DNA from: an uncultured Dietzia sp.
Lineage (GTDB): Bacteria; Actinomycetota; Actinomycetes; Mycobacteriales; Mycobacteriaceae
DNA: 64,000 nt
Reading direction: 5' to 3'
NCBI RefSeq assembly: GCF_937873725.1
Contig: NZ_CALMYY010000042.1
Location: 1 to 64,000 of the forward strand
Of this stretch, positions 43,264-51,501 are shown piece after piece. The first letter of the stretch is position 1, and every line of letters begins with the position of its first letter. A program made the position numbers and the translations under genes. Under the pieces are notes generated by a model, which had not been told where the DNA came from, did not search any database, and was given only the letters and a program-made list of their open reading frames with translations.

Positions 43264-45186
43264 TCAGTTGACCGACTGCTGCTCGCGCGACTTGGACTTG
43301 CTCCGGGCCTTGGCCCGCTCGTTCGCCGTGAGCAGGACCTTGCGCACGCGGATCGCGTCCGGGCCGACCTCGACGCACTCGTCGCCGGCGCAGAACTCCA
43401 TGGCCTCCTCCAGCGAGAGGTTGCGGTGCTTGGACAGGGTCTCCGTCGCGTCGGAGGAGGCCGCACGCATGTTCGTGAGCTTCTTCTCCTTGGTGATGTT
43501 GACGTCCATGTCCTCGGAGCGGGGGTTCTCCCCCACCACGACGCCCTCGTACACCTCGGAGCCGGGCTCGATGAAGAAGTCACCGCGGTCGGCCAGGCCG
43601 AGCAGGGCGAACGCGGTGGCCTTGCCGGCCCGGTCCGCCACGAGGGAGCCCGTGTGCCGCGAACGGATCTCGCCGACCCAGGGCTCGTAGCCGGCGGACA
43701 CCGAGTTGGCGATCCCGGCGCCGCGGGTCTCGGTCATGAAGGTCGTGCGGAACCCGATGAGACCGCGGGCCGGGACGGTGAACTCCATCCGGACCCACCC
43801 GGAACCGTGGTTGCTCATCTGCTCCATGCGCCCCTTGCGGGCGGCCATGAGCTGGGTGACCGCGCCGAGGTACTCCTCGGGCACGTCGATCGTCATGTGC
43901 TCCATCGGCTCGTGGATCTTGCCGCCGATGGTGCGGGTGACGACCTGCGGCTTGCCCACGGTGAGCTCGAAGCCCTCCCGGCGCATGGTCTCGACGAGGA
44001 TGGACAGCGCCATCTCGCCGCGGCCCTGCACCTCCCAGTCGTCGGGGCGCTCGGTGTCGAGCACCTTGAGCGAGACGTTGCCCACGAGCTCCTGGTCCAG
44101 GCGCGACTTGACCATCCGCGCGGTGAGCTTCTTGCCGCCGTTCCGGCCGGCGAGCGGCGAGGTGTTGACGCCGATGGTCATGGAGATGGCGGGCTCGTCG
44201 ACGGTGATCGCGGGCAGGGCGACCGGGTTCTCCGGGTCCGCGAGCGTGTCGCCGATCATGATGTCGCTGATCCCGGCGACCGCGACGATGTCGCCGGCGA
44301 CGGCCTCCTCGGTCGGCACCCGCTCGACGCCCTCGGTGGCCAGCAGCTCGGAGATCCGAACGGACTTGGTCTCCTGCTCACCGTTGGGAAGGTTGTGGAT
44401 CCACGCCACCTGCTGCCCCTTGCGGAGGCGGCCGTTGTGGATGCGAACGAGGCCGATACGACCGAGGAAGTTGGAGGCGTCCAGGTTGGTGACGTGCGCC
44501 TGCAGCGATGCGTCGGCGTCTCCCCGGGGCGCGGGGATGACGTCGTAGAGGAGGGTGAAAAGCTCGTCCAGATTCTCCCCCTCCGGTTCCTGCCCGTTCG
44601 CCGGCTGGGTGGTGGACGCCTTGCCCGCCCGCCCGGAGGCGAAGACCACGGGCAGTTCCAGCGCGTGCTCGGCGGCGGCCTGGGCGGCCGGGTCCTCGAG
44701 GTCGGAGGCGAGGTCGATCAGGAGATCCTGCGCCTCCTCGACGACCTCGTCGATCCGGGCGTCCGGGCGGTCGGTCTTGTTGACCACGATGATGACCGGC
44801 AGCGATGCCGCGAGCGCCTTGCGCAGCACGAACCGGGTCTGGGGAAGCGGCCCCTCGGACGAGTCGATGAGGAGGACGACGCCGTCCACCATGTTGAGGC
44901 CCCGCTCGACCTCGCCACCGAAGTCGGCGTGCCCCGGGGTGTCGATGATGTTGAAGACGAGATCCGCACCGCCCGACCCGGCGCCGTGCCGCCGCACGGA
45001 CGTGTTCTTCGCGAGGATCGTGATGCCCTTCTCGCGCTCGAGGTCACCCGAGTCCATGACACGGTCGACGAGTTCCGCGCGTTCGTCGAACGCTCCGGAC
45101 TGGCGCAGCATCGCGTCGACGAGTGTCGTCTTTCCGTGGTCGACGTGCGCGACGATTGCGACGTTGCGGAACTCGGTCAGGGCCAT
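43264..45186 (-). CDS. typA: Translational GTPase TypA/BipA
   Basis: A 640-residue ribosome-binding GTPase involved in 50S assembly and stress adaptation. G-domain motifs are AHVDHGKTTLVDAML (G1, near 15), REKGITILAKNTS (G2), IIDTPGHADFGGEVER (G3, near 80) and VVNKTDRPDAR (G4, near 133). The BipA-specific C-terminal domain contains NHGSGWVRMEFTVPARGLIG near 475 and YEPWVGEIRSRHTGSLV. The ATG at 45186 is the natural family start (MALTEFRNVAIVAHVDHGKT). It leads the lpqW-mshB unit. Confidence 0.96.
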   Translation of the reverse strand: MALTEFRNVAIVAHVDHGKTTLVDAMLRQSGAFDERAELVDRVMDSGDLEREKGITILAKNTSVRRHGAGSGGADLVFNIIDTPGHADFGGEVERGLNMVDGVVLLIDSSEGPLPQTRFVLRKALAASLPVIIVVNKTDRPDARIDEVVEEAQDLLIDLASDLEDPAAQAAAEHALELPVVFASGRAGKASTTQPANGQEPEGENLDELFTLLYDVIPAPRGDADASLQAHVTNLDASNFLGRIGLVRIHNGRLRKGQQVAWIHNLPNGEQETKSVRISELLATEGVERVPTEEAVAGDIVAVAGISDIMIGDTLADPENPVALPAITVDEPAISMTIGVNTSPLAGRNGGKKLTARMVKSRLDQELVGNVSLKVLDTERPDDWEVQGRGEMALSILVETMRREGFELTVGKPQVVTRTIGGKIHEPMEHMTIDVPEEYLGAVTQLMAARKGRMEQMSNHGSGWVRMEFTVPARGLIGFRTTFMTETRGAGIANSVSAGYEPWVGEIRSRHTGSLVADRAGKATAFALLGLADRGDFFIEPGSEVYEGVVVGENPRSEDMDVNITKEKKLTNMRAASSDATETLSKHRNLSLEEAMEFCAGDECVEVGPDAIRVRKVLLTANERAKARSKSKSREQQSVN

Positions 45187-45525
45187 ACGGTGGGTTCTCC
45201 CTCGGGGGCTTCCGGCGCCGTGGGCGGCTCTGGGCCGCCGGGCGCGTGGTGGGAATCCGCGGGCGGGCCGCGTGATCCACAGGCGCGTCCGGTCGAGCGC
45301 GCGTGCGTGGCCACATTACCCGCACCGGCCGCCACATCGATATCGCGAGACGGGAACCTCACACCCGCGGTGCCCGATGTCATTTACATCACTAGTCACA
45401 TCTGCCACACTGGCCCCATATAGCTCGGTATTTCGACCTCCAGTGTCCGCACCTGTGGCCGTTGTGAGAACATCTAGCCGTCGACTGGTCGGCCCGCCGT
45501 CCGGTCCGCCCGCCTCATCCGAAGA
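45187..45525. other. 339-bp intergenic region with an AT-rich promoter island
   Basis: This is the longest gene-free stretch in the window, between divergent typA and a secreted-protein gene. Bases about 45376-45440 are clearly AT-richer than the rest. They hold a CRP/GlxR-like 16-mer (45378-45393) and a TATAGC hexamer (45419-45424) oriented to the right. I see no open frame or RNA gene in it. Confidence 0.6.
45378..45393. promoter_or_regulatory. CRP/GlxR-like binding site
   Basis: TGTCATTTACATCACT matches the consensus TGTGA-N2-TA-N2-TCACA at 10 of 12 fixed positions. Its centre is about 45 bp upstream of the start site expected from the TATAGC -10 at 45419-45424. That position is typical of CRP-family activation of the secreted-protein gene at 45526. 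Confidence 0.45.
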
Positions 45526-46218
45526 ATGGACTCGCCAGTGATCCGCGACTCGCACAGGAACTCGTTCAGGACCCTAGGCCTCGGTGCCGTAGCCGCTGTG
45601 GCTGTGTCCCTCGCCGTACCGGCCACCGCCAGCGCCCAGTCGCTCGACGAGCTCGGCCGCCCCACCGAGCCTGTCCTCCAGGCCATCGAAAACCTTTCCG
45701 AGCAGCAGTGGATCCCCGAATCGACGCGGGGCACCATCGCCCGCGTGGTCGGCTTCTTCCGCGGCTCCGGCGAGCCCGGGACCCCGCTCCCGGAGAACGG
45801 CCCGCGCATCGCGCAGTTCGCCTACCCGACGATCATGCAGGAGTGCATCGACGGCGAGAAGACCGCCGTCGGCGCGGCCACGGCCGTCCCGGGCAAGGCC
45901 GACCTGCCCCTGCCCGGCATCCCCGCCGGTGAACTCGGCTTCATCTTCACCGCCCTCGGCACCGAGGGCGTGGCCGACCACCAGGTCCAGCCCATGACCG
46001 TGGACTGGTACAACGTCAACAACGGTCGCCGTGGCAGCACGGTCCTGACCTACAACGGGATCAACGAGGGTGGGCCCGCGACCCTCAACGGCACCGCGCA
46101 GACCGGCGCCGGCCAGGTCCTGATGCTCCTCCAGGGCGGCGTCACCACCAAGCTCACCAACGGCGGCACCTCCAACTGCGTCGCCTTCCCGACCGTGGGG
46201 ACCGCGCTCGTCCCGTGA
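45526..46218 (+). CDS. Secreted protein of unknown function (Corynebacteriales type)
   Basis: A 230-residue exported protein. The signal peptide LGLGAVAAVAVSLAVPATAS is followed by ASAQS with cleavage expected after ASA (near residue 37). The mature part has a helical segment (ELGRPTEPVLQAIENLSEQQ), a conserved-looking core (ADLPLPGIPAGELGFIFTAL), a strand-rich middle and a few Cys residues that could form one disulfide. I recognise it only as resembling small secreted proteins common in this order. The ATG at 45526 is used; a GTG at 45538 is possible. The next gene overlaps as GTGA, an odd coupling to a sirtuin. Confidence 0.78.
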   Translation: MDSPVIRDSHRNSFRTLGLGAVAAVAVSLAVPATASAQSLDELGRPTEPVLQAIENLSEQQWIPESTRGTIARVVGFFRGSGEPGTPLPENGPRIAQFAYPTIMQECIDGEKTAVGAATAVPGKADLPLPGIPAGELGFIFTALGTEGVADHQVQPMTVDWYNVNNGRRGSTVLTYNGINEGGPATLNGTAQTGAGQVLMLLQGGVTTKLTNGGTSNCVAFPTVGTALVP

Positions 46219-46985
46219 CCCCGAGCGGTGTGGATCCGGCCCGGCTCCACCCCGACACGAGTAAGGCCCGTCTCGCCCTCACCGGCGGCGGGCCTCTCGT
46301 CGTTCTCACCGGCGCCGGCATGAGCGCCGAGAGCGGGGTCCCGACCTTCCGGGACGCCCGGACCGGGCTGTGGGAGCGTTACGACCCGGCAGCCCTCGCC
46401 ACCCCGCGGGCGTGGGAGCAGGACCGGGACACGGTGTGGGCCTGGTACCGGTGGCGCGAACGACTGGTCTGCAACGCCGAACCCAACGCCGGTCACCGCG
46501 CGATCGCCCGGGCAGCCGAGGCCCGCAGGGTCGTCGTGGTGACCCAGAACGTGGACGACCTGCACGAGCGCTCCGGGTCGCCGGACGTCCACCACCTGCA
46601 CGGCAGCCTGTTCGAGCACCGGTGCGACGCCTGCGCGACGCCGATGGAGGTGGGGCCCCCGCCCTCCGAACCCGTGGCCCGGCTCGCCCCGCCGACGTGC
46701 CCCCGGTGCGACGGACGGGCCCGGCCCGGGGTCGTCTGGTTCGGCGAGGCGCTCCCCGAGGGCCCCTGGGACGCCGCGGTGTCCGCGATCTCCGCGGCGT
46801 CCGCGGTCCTCGTCGTCGGGACCTCCGGCCTCGTCCACCCCGCCGCCTCGCTCCCGGGCCTCGCCGCGGGCTACGGCATACCTGTGGTCGAGGTCAACCC
46901 CGGTCCCTCCGGTCTCGGTCCGGAGGTGTCCGTCCACGTCAGGTCCACGGCCGGCCAGGCCCTCCCGGCGCTCCTGCGGCCCTGA
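46215..46985 (+). CDS. cobB: Sirtuin NAD-dependent protein deacylase (CobB, class III)
   Basis: A 256-residue sirtuin removing acyl groups from lysine with NAD. It has VVLTGAGMSAESGVPTFRDA (NAD site, near residue 30), VVVTQNVDDLHERSG near 112, the catalytic His in VHHLHGSLFEHRC near 128, and the zinc knuckle from CDACATP and CPRCDGRARPG. The Tyr-x-x-Arg pair of SIRT5/CobB-type desuccinylases is visible in WAWYRWRERLVC near 75, so succinyl or malonyl lysine may be preferred. GTG start overlaps the secreted-protein stop. A sirtuin also lies in this neighbourhood in M. tuberculosis (Rv1151c). Confidence 0.93.
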   Translation: MTPSGVDPARLHPDTSKARLALTGGGPLVVLTGAGMSAESGVPTFRDARTGLWERYDPAALATPRAWEQDRDTVWAWYRWRERLVCNAEPNAGHRAIARAAEARRVVVVTQNVDDLHERSGSPDVHHLHGSLFEHRCDACATPMEVGPPPSEPVARLAPPTCPRCDGRARPGVVWFGEALPEGPWDAAVSAISAASAVLVVGTSGLVHPAASLPGLAAGYGIPVVEVNPGPSGLGPEVSVHVRSTAGQALPALLRP

Positions 46986-47013
46986 CCCGACAGCGCCGCG
47001 CTCCGCACCAAGT

Positions 47014-47027
47014 CGACCCGCGGGTCG
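47014..47027. promoter_or_regulatory. Perfect 14-bp palindrome before aqpZ
   Basis: CGACCCGCGGGTCG is a perfect palindrome lying about 12 bp upstream of the -10-like TAGCGT (47039-47044), so it overlaps where a -35 would be. It could be an operator for the aquaporin gene; GC-rich palindromes can also occur by chance here. Confidence 0.3.
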
Positions 47028-47116
47028 GTCCGGGCCACTAGCGTCGTCCCGGCAGGGTCTCGTCACCGAGACGTCCACCTCCCCGCTCTCGGGAGAACAC
47101 GACCGGAGGTCAGCTC

Positions 47117-47869
47117 ATGTCCGACACGTCCACCACCCCGTCCGGCACGGCGGTCATCGCAGCCGAGGTGATCGGCACCTTCTGGCTGGTGCTCGGCGGT
47201 TGCGGAACCGCGGTGTTCGCGGCCGTCCAGGTCGCCACCGCCGACACCGGTGACGTCCCCGTCGGCGTCGGTTACCTCGGGGTCTCCCTGGCCTTCGGCC
47301 TCACCGTCCTCACCGGCGTGTACGCCTTCGGCCACATCTCGGGCGGGCACTTCAACCCGGCGGTCACCGTCGGAGCCGCCGTCGCCGGCCGCCTGTCCTG
47401 GGCCAAGGCGCCGGTGTACATCGTCAGCCAGGTGGCCGGCGGGCTCGTCGCCGGCGCGCTCATCCTGCTCGTCGCCGGCGGCAAGGAGGGCTTCGAGGCA
47501 ACCGGTCACATGGCCGCGAACGGGTTCGGGGCCCACTCTCCCGACGGGTACAGCCTGCTCTCGGCCCTGGTGATCGAGATCGTGCTCACCGCGGTCTTCG
47601 TGTGGGTGATCCTCGGCGCCACCGACCGCCGCGCCCCCGCGGGCTTCGCGCCCGCCGCGATCGGCCTCACGCTGACCCTGATCCACCTGATCTCGATCCC
47701 GATCACCAACACCTCGGTGAACCCCGCGCGCTCGACCGCCGTGGCGTTCTTCAACGGCAACGGGGCCGTGGGCCAGCTGTGGCTGTTCTGGGTCGCCCCG
47801 ATCGTCGGCGCCCTCATCGCGGGCGCGCTGTACGGTCCCCTGTTCGGCGAGCGCTCCGCGCGTCCGTGA
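47117..47869 (+). CDS. aqpZ: Aquaporin Z-type water channel
   Basis: A 250-residue MIP-family channel with six transmembrane helices and both half-helix motifs: [17 protein letters not shown] near residue 78 and [16 protein letters not shown] near 205. The selectivity-filter residues Phe (VYAFGH), His (TLIHLISIP) and Arg (NPARS) match water-selective AqpZ rather than GlpF. A long loop near residues 120-145 is Gly-rich. GGAGGTCAGCTC precedes the ATG at 47117. A -10-like TAGCGT at 47039-47044 would give a leader of about 65 nt. Confidence 0.95.
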   Translation: MSDTSTTPSGTAVIAAEVIGTFWLVLGGCGTAVFAAVQVATADTGDVPVGVGYLGVSLAFGLTVLTGVYAFGHISGGHFNPAVTVGAAVAGRLSWAKAPVYIVSQVAGGLVAGALILLVAGGKEGFEATGHMAANGFGAHSPDGYSLLSALVIEIVLTAVFVWVILGATDRRAPAGFAPAAIGLTLTLIHLISIPITNTSVNPARSTAVAFFNGNGAVGQLWLFWVAPIVGALIAGALYGPLFGERSARP

Positions 47870-47896
47870 CGGCCTGAGGGCCCCGGTCGCGGCCGA

Positions 47897-48409
47897 CTAG
47901 CTGCGACGTCGAGGGGGGTCGTCCCGGTCGACCGCGCGGTCCCCGCCGGGTCCGTCGACCGACCCCGGATACCCGTCGGGAGCGGAGTGTCGGCCGCCGC
48001 GATCGGGACCGGGCGCTTCCGCCCGACCCGCCTCAGCGTGGTCGGCCTCGCGACCGTCATCACCGGCGCGGTGTCGGGGATCGAGTTCCCCCGCGTGCTG
48101 CTTCATCCGCCGCACGTCCCGGAGCTGCTCGTCGACCGTGGCCCGGTGCTCGTCGGCCTCTGCCCGAAGGCGTTCTGCCTCCTCGGCCTTGGCCCTGGCC
48201 TCCTGCTCAGCGGCACCCGCACGGTGCTCCTGTTCGCGGGCCACGGAGTCCTGGCGCTCCAGCAGTCGCTCCCGCGCGCGGGCGTCCTTCCGCAGCTCCG
48301 TGGCCGCGGCGAGCTTCTTCCTGGTGTTGGCCCTGGTGGCCAGCGCGATGAGCGCGACGAGCACGACCACGGCGACCACCCCGATGATGATCCAGATGAT
48401 GAGGTCCAT
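47897..48409 (-). CDS. Membrane-anchored coiled-coil protein
   Basis: A 170-residue protein. A single N-terminal helix (IIWIIIGVVAVVVLVALIAL) is followed by a highly charged Ala/Glu/Arg coiled coil over about residues 30-110. The C-terminus is Gly/Asp/Arg-rich and disordered. No family motif is recognised and the function is unknown. GGAGGCGG precedes the ATG at 48409. It is adjacent to and codirectional with a DUF4126 gene (15-nt gap). Confidence 0.68.
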   Translation of the reverse strand: MDLIIWIIIGVVAVVVLVALIALATRANTRKKLAAATELRKDARARERLLERQDSVAREQEHRAGAAEQEARAKAEEAERLRAEADEHRATVDEQLRDVRRMKQHAGELDPRHRAGDDGREADHAEAGRAEAPGPDRGGRHSAPDGYPGSVDGPGGDRAVDRDDPPRRRS

Positions 48410-48423
48410 TGCCGCCTCCGGTG

Positions 48424-49065
48424 TCAGGGGTCACGTTCCAGGGGAAGGTAACCCCCCTCGCTCCGGCGCGCCACCGCTCCCCGCGCGCGGCGTCGACGCC
48501 TCCACTGCGCGGCCCGCCACCAGGAGTAGAGGATGACGCCGAGGAGGAAGACCACCGCGACGAGCGCGAGGACCGGCGCGAACACCGCGAGGAGACTCAG
48601 CCCCAGCGAGGACGCGTCCTCCATCGTGGACAGCACAGGGGCCGCCGTCCCCGCGGATCCCGTGTTGGCGATCGGCCTCGCCACCGCTTTCCCACTGTGG
48701 ACCAGCAGCGCGACCACCACCCCGAGGATCACGCCCATCCACGGGCGCTCGGCCATCCACGCGGACTGGTCGAGTTGTTCCGCCCCCTGCATGGCGGCGA
48801 AGGTCAGTCCCCCGGACAGCGGGCGGATCACGGTCTGGACCGCGTCGTTGACGGTGTCCACCGCGGGGACCTTGTCGACGACGACCTCGATGGCCAACAA
48901 CACCGCGACCGTGCCGATGGCCCACCAACTGGTCATCCACGCGTACTCGGCCGGCAGGGTCACGAACGGGGTGAACCTGGCCAGCAGCGCGACCACCAGC
49001 AGCGGGATGTAGGCGTTGAGCCCGGCGGCAGCCGACAGGCCCATTCCGGTGAGCGTGACGATCAT
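48424..49065 (-). CDS. DUF4126 family membrane protein
   Basis: A 213-residue membrane protein with about five helices. It opens with GMGLSAAAGLNAYIPLLVVA, typical of DUF4126. Conserved-looking segments are WWAIGTVAVLLAIEVVVDKV with the charged DKVPAVDTVNDAVQTVIRPL and TMEDASSLGLSLLAVFAPVL. The C-terminus is Arg-rich and cytosolic. I chose the ATG at 49065 with AGGA upstream; a GTG at 49083 is the alternative. The function of the family is unknown. Confidence 0.82.
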   Translation of the reverse strand: MIVTLTGMGLSAAAGLNAYIPLLVVALLARFTPFVTLPAEYAWMTSWWAIGTVAVLLAIEVVVDKVPAVDTVNDAVQTVIRPLSGGLTFAAMQGAEQLDQSAWMAERPWMGVILGVVVALLVHSGKAVARPIANTGSAGTAAPVLSTMEDASSLGLSLLAVFAPVLALVAVVFLLGVILYSWWRAAQWRRRRRARGAVARRSEGGYLPLERDP

Positions 49066-49093
49066 CGGCTCATCCTGCCGCACCGGGCGGCGT

Positions 49094-50386
49094 CTAGTGC
49101 ACGGTCCGGTGGAGCAGGCCCGCGTCGCGCGCCTCCCTGCTCAGCCGCTCACGGTGATCGGGGTGGGCGATGGCGATCAGGGCCTCGGCGCGCCGGGAGA
49201 CCGACCGTCCCCGCAGCGAGGCGATCCCGTACTCGGTGACCACGTTCTGGATGATGTTCTTGTGCGTCGTCACCGGGCTGCCCGGCGTCAGCGACAGCGT
49301 GATCCGACTGATGCCCTTCGACGTCTGGGACGGCGTGACGATGAAGCCGTGGCCACCGGGCGAGAACGTGCACCCCCGGGCGAAGTCCGCCTGTCCCCCC
49401 GCGCCGGACCAGTACCTGCCGGCGATGGTCTCCGAGGCGGCCTGCCCGTAGAGATCGACCTCGCTCGTGGCGTTGACCGAGTAGAGATTGTGCTCCTGCC
49501 CGATCACTCTCGGATCGTTGACGATGTCCACGGGCAGCATCGCGACCGACGGGTTGTTGTGGAGCCAGTCCATCAGCCGCTGCGACCCCACCGCGAAGGT
49601 CGTGACGTGTTTGAACGGACGACCGGTCTTGCGGGATCCGTCGATCACCCCCGCATTGACCAGATCCATCACCCCGTCCGACAGGGCCTCCGTGTGGATC
49701 CCGAGGTTCTTGTGACCGGTCAACCGGGAGAGGAAGGCGTTGGGGAGCTTTCCCACGCCCAGCTGGAGGCACGCTCCGTCCGGCACCCGCTCGGCGATGA
49801 CGTCCGCGATCGCGTTCTCGATCTCGCCCGGCACCGGCGAGTCGAAGGTGATCATGGGGGTGTCGTTGCGGGTCACCCCGACGACCTGGGAGATGTGGAT
49901 GTGGTTGCGCCCGAAGGTCCGCGGCATGTTGGCGTTGACCTCGACGAAGAACGGGACCTGCCCGATGAAGGACGCCACGTAGTCGGCGTTGGTCCCCATC
50001 GAGAAGAACCCGTGCTCGTCGATCTCCGACACCGCGGTGATGGCCAGCCCGGGCGGGCTGAACTCCCGCAGCGTCGCCGGGACCTGCGCGAAGTCGACCG
50101 GGACCAGGTCGCAGTCGCCCGCGTGGAAGTTCTTCCGGGAGCCGGGCCCGAGGAAGTAGTCGACGTGACGGAGCCTGCCCGGGTAGGCGCCCTCCATGAA
50201 CGGCAACGACTCCCAGGGGTCCATGTGGTGGATCGTGACGTCCTCGAGCCCCGGGGCGCCCGCGTCCAGTGCGCGCAGCAGGGCCGGGGGCGCCGCGTTC
50301 TGGATGGGCGAGATGATGTGCATCCCCGGTGTCACGTGCTCGAGGATCGCCTCGGCGGGCAGTTCTCGATAGTCGATGTTCTTCAT
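49094..50386 (-). CDS. Acetyl-CoA hydrolase/transferase family CoA-transferase
   Basis: A 430-residue class I CoA-transferase of the Cat/Ach1/4-hydroxybutyrate type, moving CoA between carboxylates via a glutamyl-CoA intermediate. The expected catalytic Glu is in KNLGIHTEALSDGVMDLVNA near residue 230. Other family segments are LQLGVGKLPNAF near 205, and the C-terminal half with EVDLYGQAASETIAGRYWSG and GGQADFARGCTFSPGGHGFI. It could act as succinyl-CoA:acetate or 4-hydroxybutyrate CoA-transferase; the second would connect to the 2-oxoglutarate decarboxylase route via Kgd, but this is speculation. The start has AGGAG at a long spacing. Confidence 0.88.
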   Translation of the reverse strand: MKNIDYRELPAEAILEHVTPGMHIISPIQNAAPPALLRALDAGAPGLEDVTIHHMDPWESLPFMEGAYPGRLRHVDYFLGPGSRKNFHAGDCDLVPVDFAQVPATLREFSPPGLAITAVSEIDEHGFFSMGTNADYVASFIGQVPFFVEVNANMPRTFGRNHIHISQVVGVTRNDTPMITFDSPVPGEIENAIADVIAERVPDGACLQLGVGKLPNAFLSRLTGHKNLGIHTEALSDGVMDLVNAGVIDGSRKTGRPFKHVTTFAVGSQRLMDWLHNNPSVAMLPVDIVNDPRVIGQEHNLYSVNATSEVDLYGQAASETIAGRYWSGAGGQADFARGCTFSPGGHGFIVTPSQTSKGISRITLSLTPGSPVTTHKNIIQNVVTEYGIASLRGRSVSRRAEALIAIAHPDHRERLSREARDAGLLHRTVH

Positions 50387-50450
50387 GTGTGGTCGCGAGC
50401 TCCTGTGCTTGGGGGGATGGTGCGGGACTGTCCGCGGCGGGCGGGCCGGC

Positions 50451-51437
50451 TCACGCCAGGGCGGGCATCACGTGGCGCTCGAAGAGCTCCAGCCCCGAGG
50501 TGTCCGTGGCGATCTCGGGGAAGTAGAAGATCCCGTACTCCATGCCCATCGCCTTGAGCCGGCCGAGCTTGTCCACGATCTGTTCCGGGGTGCCCACCGC
50601 GGGGAGCCCGCGGTACGCGCCGAGCTGGCGATCCGCCTCGTCCGCCCCGACGTGGCGGGCCATCCGGTCGCGGAGGAACGCCAGCCGGTCGGCGACGTCC
50701 CTCTCGGTCTCCCCGATCGCCACGTTGTAGTTGGCCGTCCGGGTGATCTCGGCGGGGTCCCGACCCACGTCCGCGCAGTGCCGCAGGAGGACCTCCGATT
50801 TGTGGGCGAAGCCCTCGGGAGTGCCGTCGAAGTTGGTGTAGTCGGCGTGGCGAGCGGCGGTGAGCAGGGTCTTGCGTTCCCCTCCCCCGGCGATCCACAG
50901 GGGGATGCCCCCCTCCTGCAGGGGCCGCGGCTGCACGATCGCGCCGTCGGGCTGGAAGTGCTCCCCGTCGAGGGAGACGACGCCGTCCCGCCACGCCTCG
51001 AGCATGATCCGCACCCCCTCGTCGAGCATGCCCAGTCGCTCACCCGCCGACGGGAACCCGTACCCGTAGGCGCGCCACTCGTGCTCGTACCAGCCGGCGC
51101 CGATCCCCATCTCCACCCTGCCGCCGGAGATGTGGTCCACCGTCGCCGCGATCTTCGCCAGCAGCACGGGGTTGCGGTACCCCAGGCAGGTACACATCTG
51201 GCCGAGCCGGACGCGGGAGGTGACCGCCGCCAGCGCGGACATGAGGCTCCACGCCTCGTGCGTGGCCTCCCCCGTGGTGAGCGGGGCGGTGTGCATGTGG
51301 TCGTAGACCCACACGGACTCCCACGGGCCCGCGTCCGCGCGCGCGGCGAGGGCGGAGATCACCGGCCAGTGGCGGGCGGGCGGGACGTCGACCAGGTCGA
51401 GTCGCCACCCCTGGGGGAGGAACAGTCCGAAGCGCAT
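50451..51437 (-). CDS. LLM class (luciferase-like) F420-dependent oxidoreductase
   Basis: A 328-residue TIM-barrel flavin/F420 oxidoreductase. The N-terminus MRFGLFLPQGWRLDLVDVPP is typical of the F420-dependent TIGR03560-like branch. Further landmarks are WVYDHMHTAPLTTGEATHEA near residue 45, RVRLGQMCTCLGYRNPVLLA near 75, ATVDHISGGRVEMGIGAGWY near 100 and PLWIAGGGERKTLLTAARHA near 175. The F420 needed would come from the FbiC pathway. TAGGCT 7 nt before the ATG at 51437 suggests a leaderless transcript, so it has its own promoter after glgC2. The substrate is unknown. Confidence 0.87.
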   Translation of the reverse strand: MRFGLFLPQGWRLDLVDVPPARHWPVISALAARADAGPWESVWVYDHMHTAPLTTGEATHEAWSLMSALAAVTSRVRLGQMCTCLGYRNPVLLAKIAATVDHISGGRVEMGIGAGWYEHEWRAYGYGFPSAGERLGMLDEGVRIMLEAWRDGVVSLDGEHFQPDGAIVQPRPLQEGGIPLWIAGGGERKTLLTAARHADYTNFDGTPEGFAHKSEVLLRHCADVGRDPAEITRTANYNVAIGETERDVADRLAFLRDRMARHVGADEADRQLGAYRGLPAVGTPEQIVDKLGRLKAMGMEYGIFYFPEIATDTSGLELFERHVMPALA

Positions 51438-51444
51438 ACGGCCG

Positions 51445-51450
51445 AGCCTA
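51445..51450 (-). promoter_or_regulatory. Candidate -10 element TAGGCT of a leaderless promoter (minus strand)
   Basis: On the minus strand TAGGCT ends 7 nt before the ATG at 51437. It is identical in sequence and spacing to the plus-strand element before 37905. Confidence 0.5.
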
Positions 51451-51501
51451 GCGGCGGACCGGGCCCGGAGAGCGCCGGGAGGGTGACCCGACACCCGCTG
51501 T

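Noticed and set aside
45187-45525. Possible small RNA or riboswitch in the longest intergenic region
   Set aside because: I found no strong hairpin, conserved aptamer core or terminator; the AT-rich part is better explained as promoter DNA.
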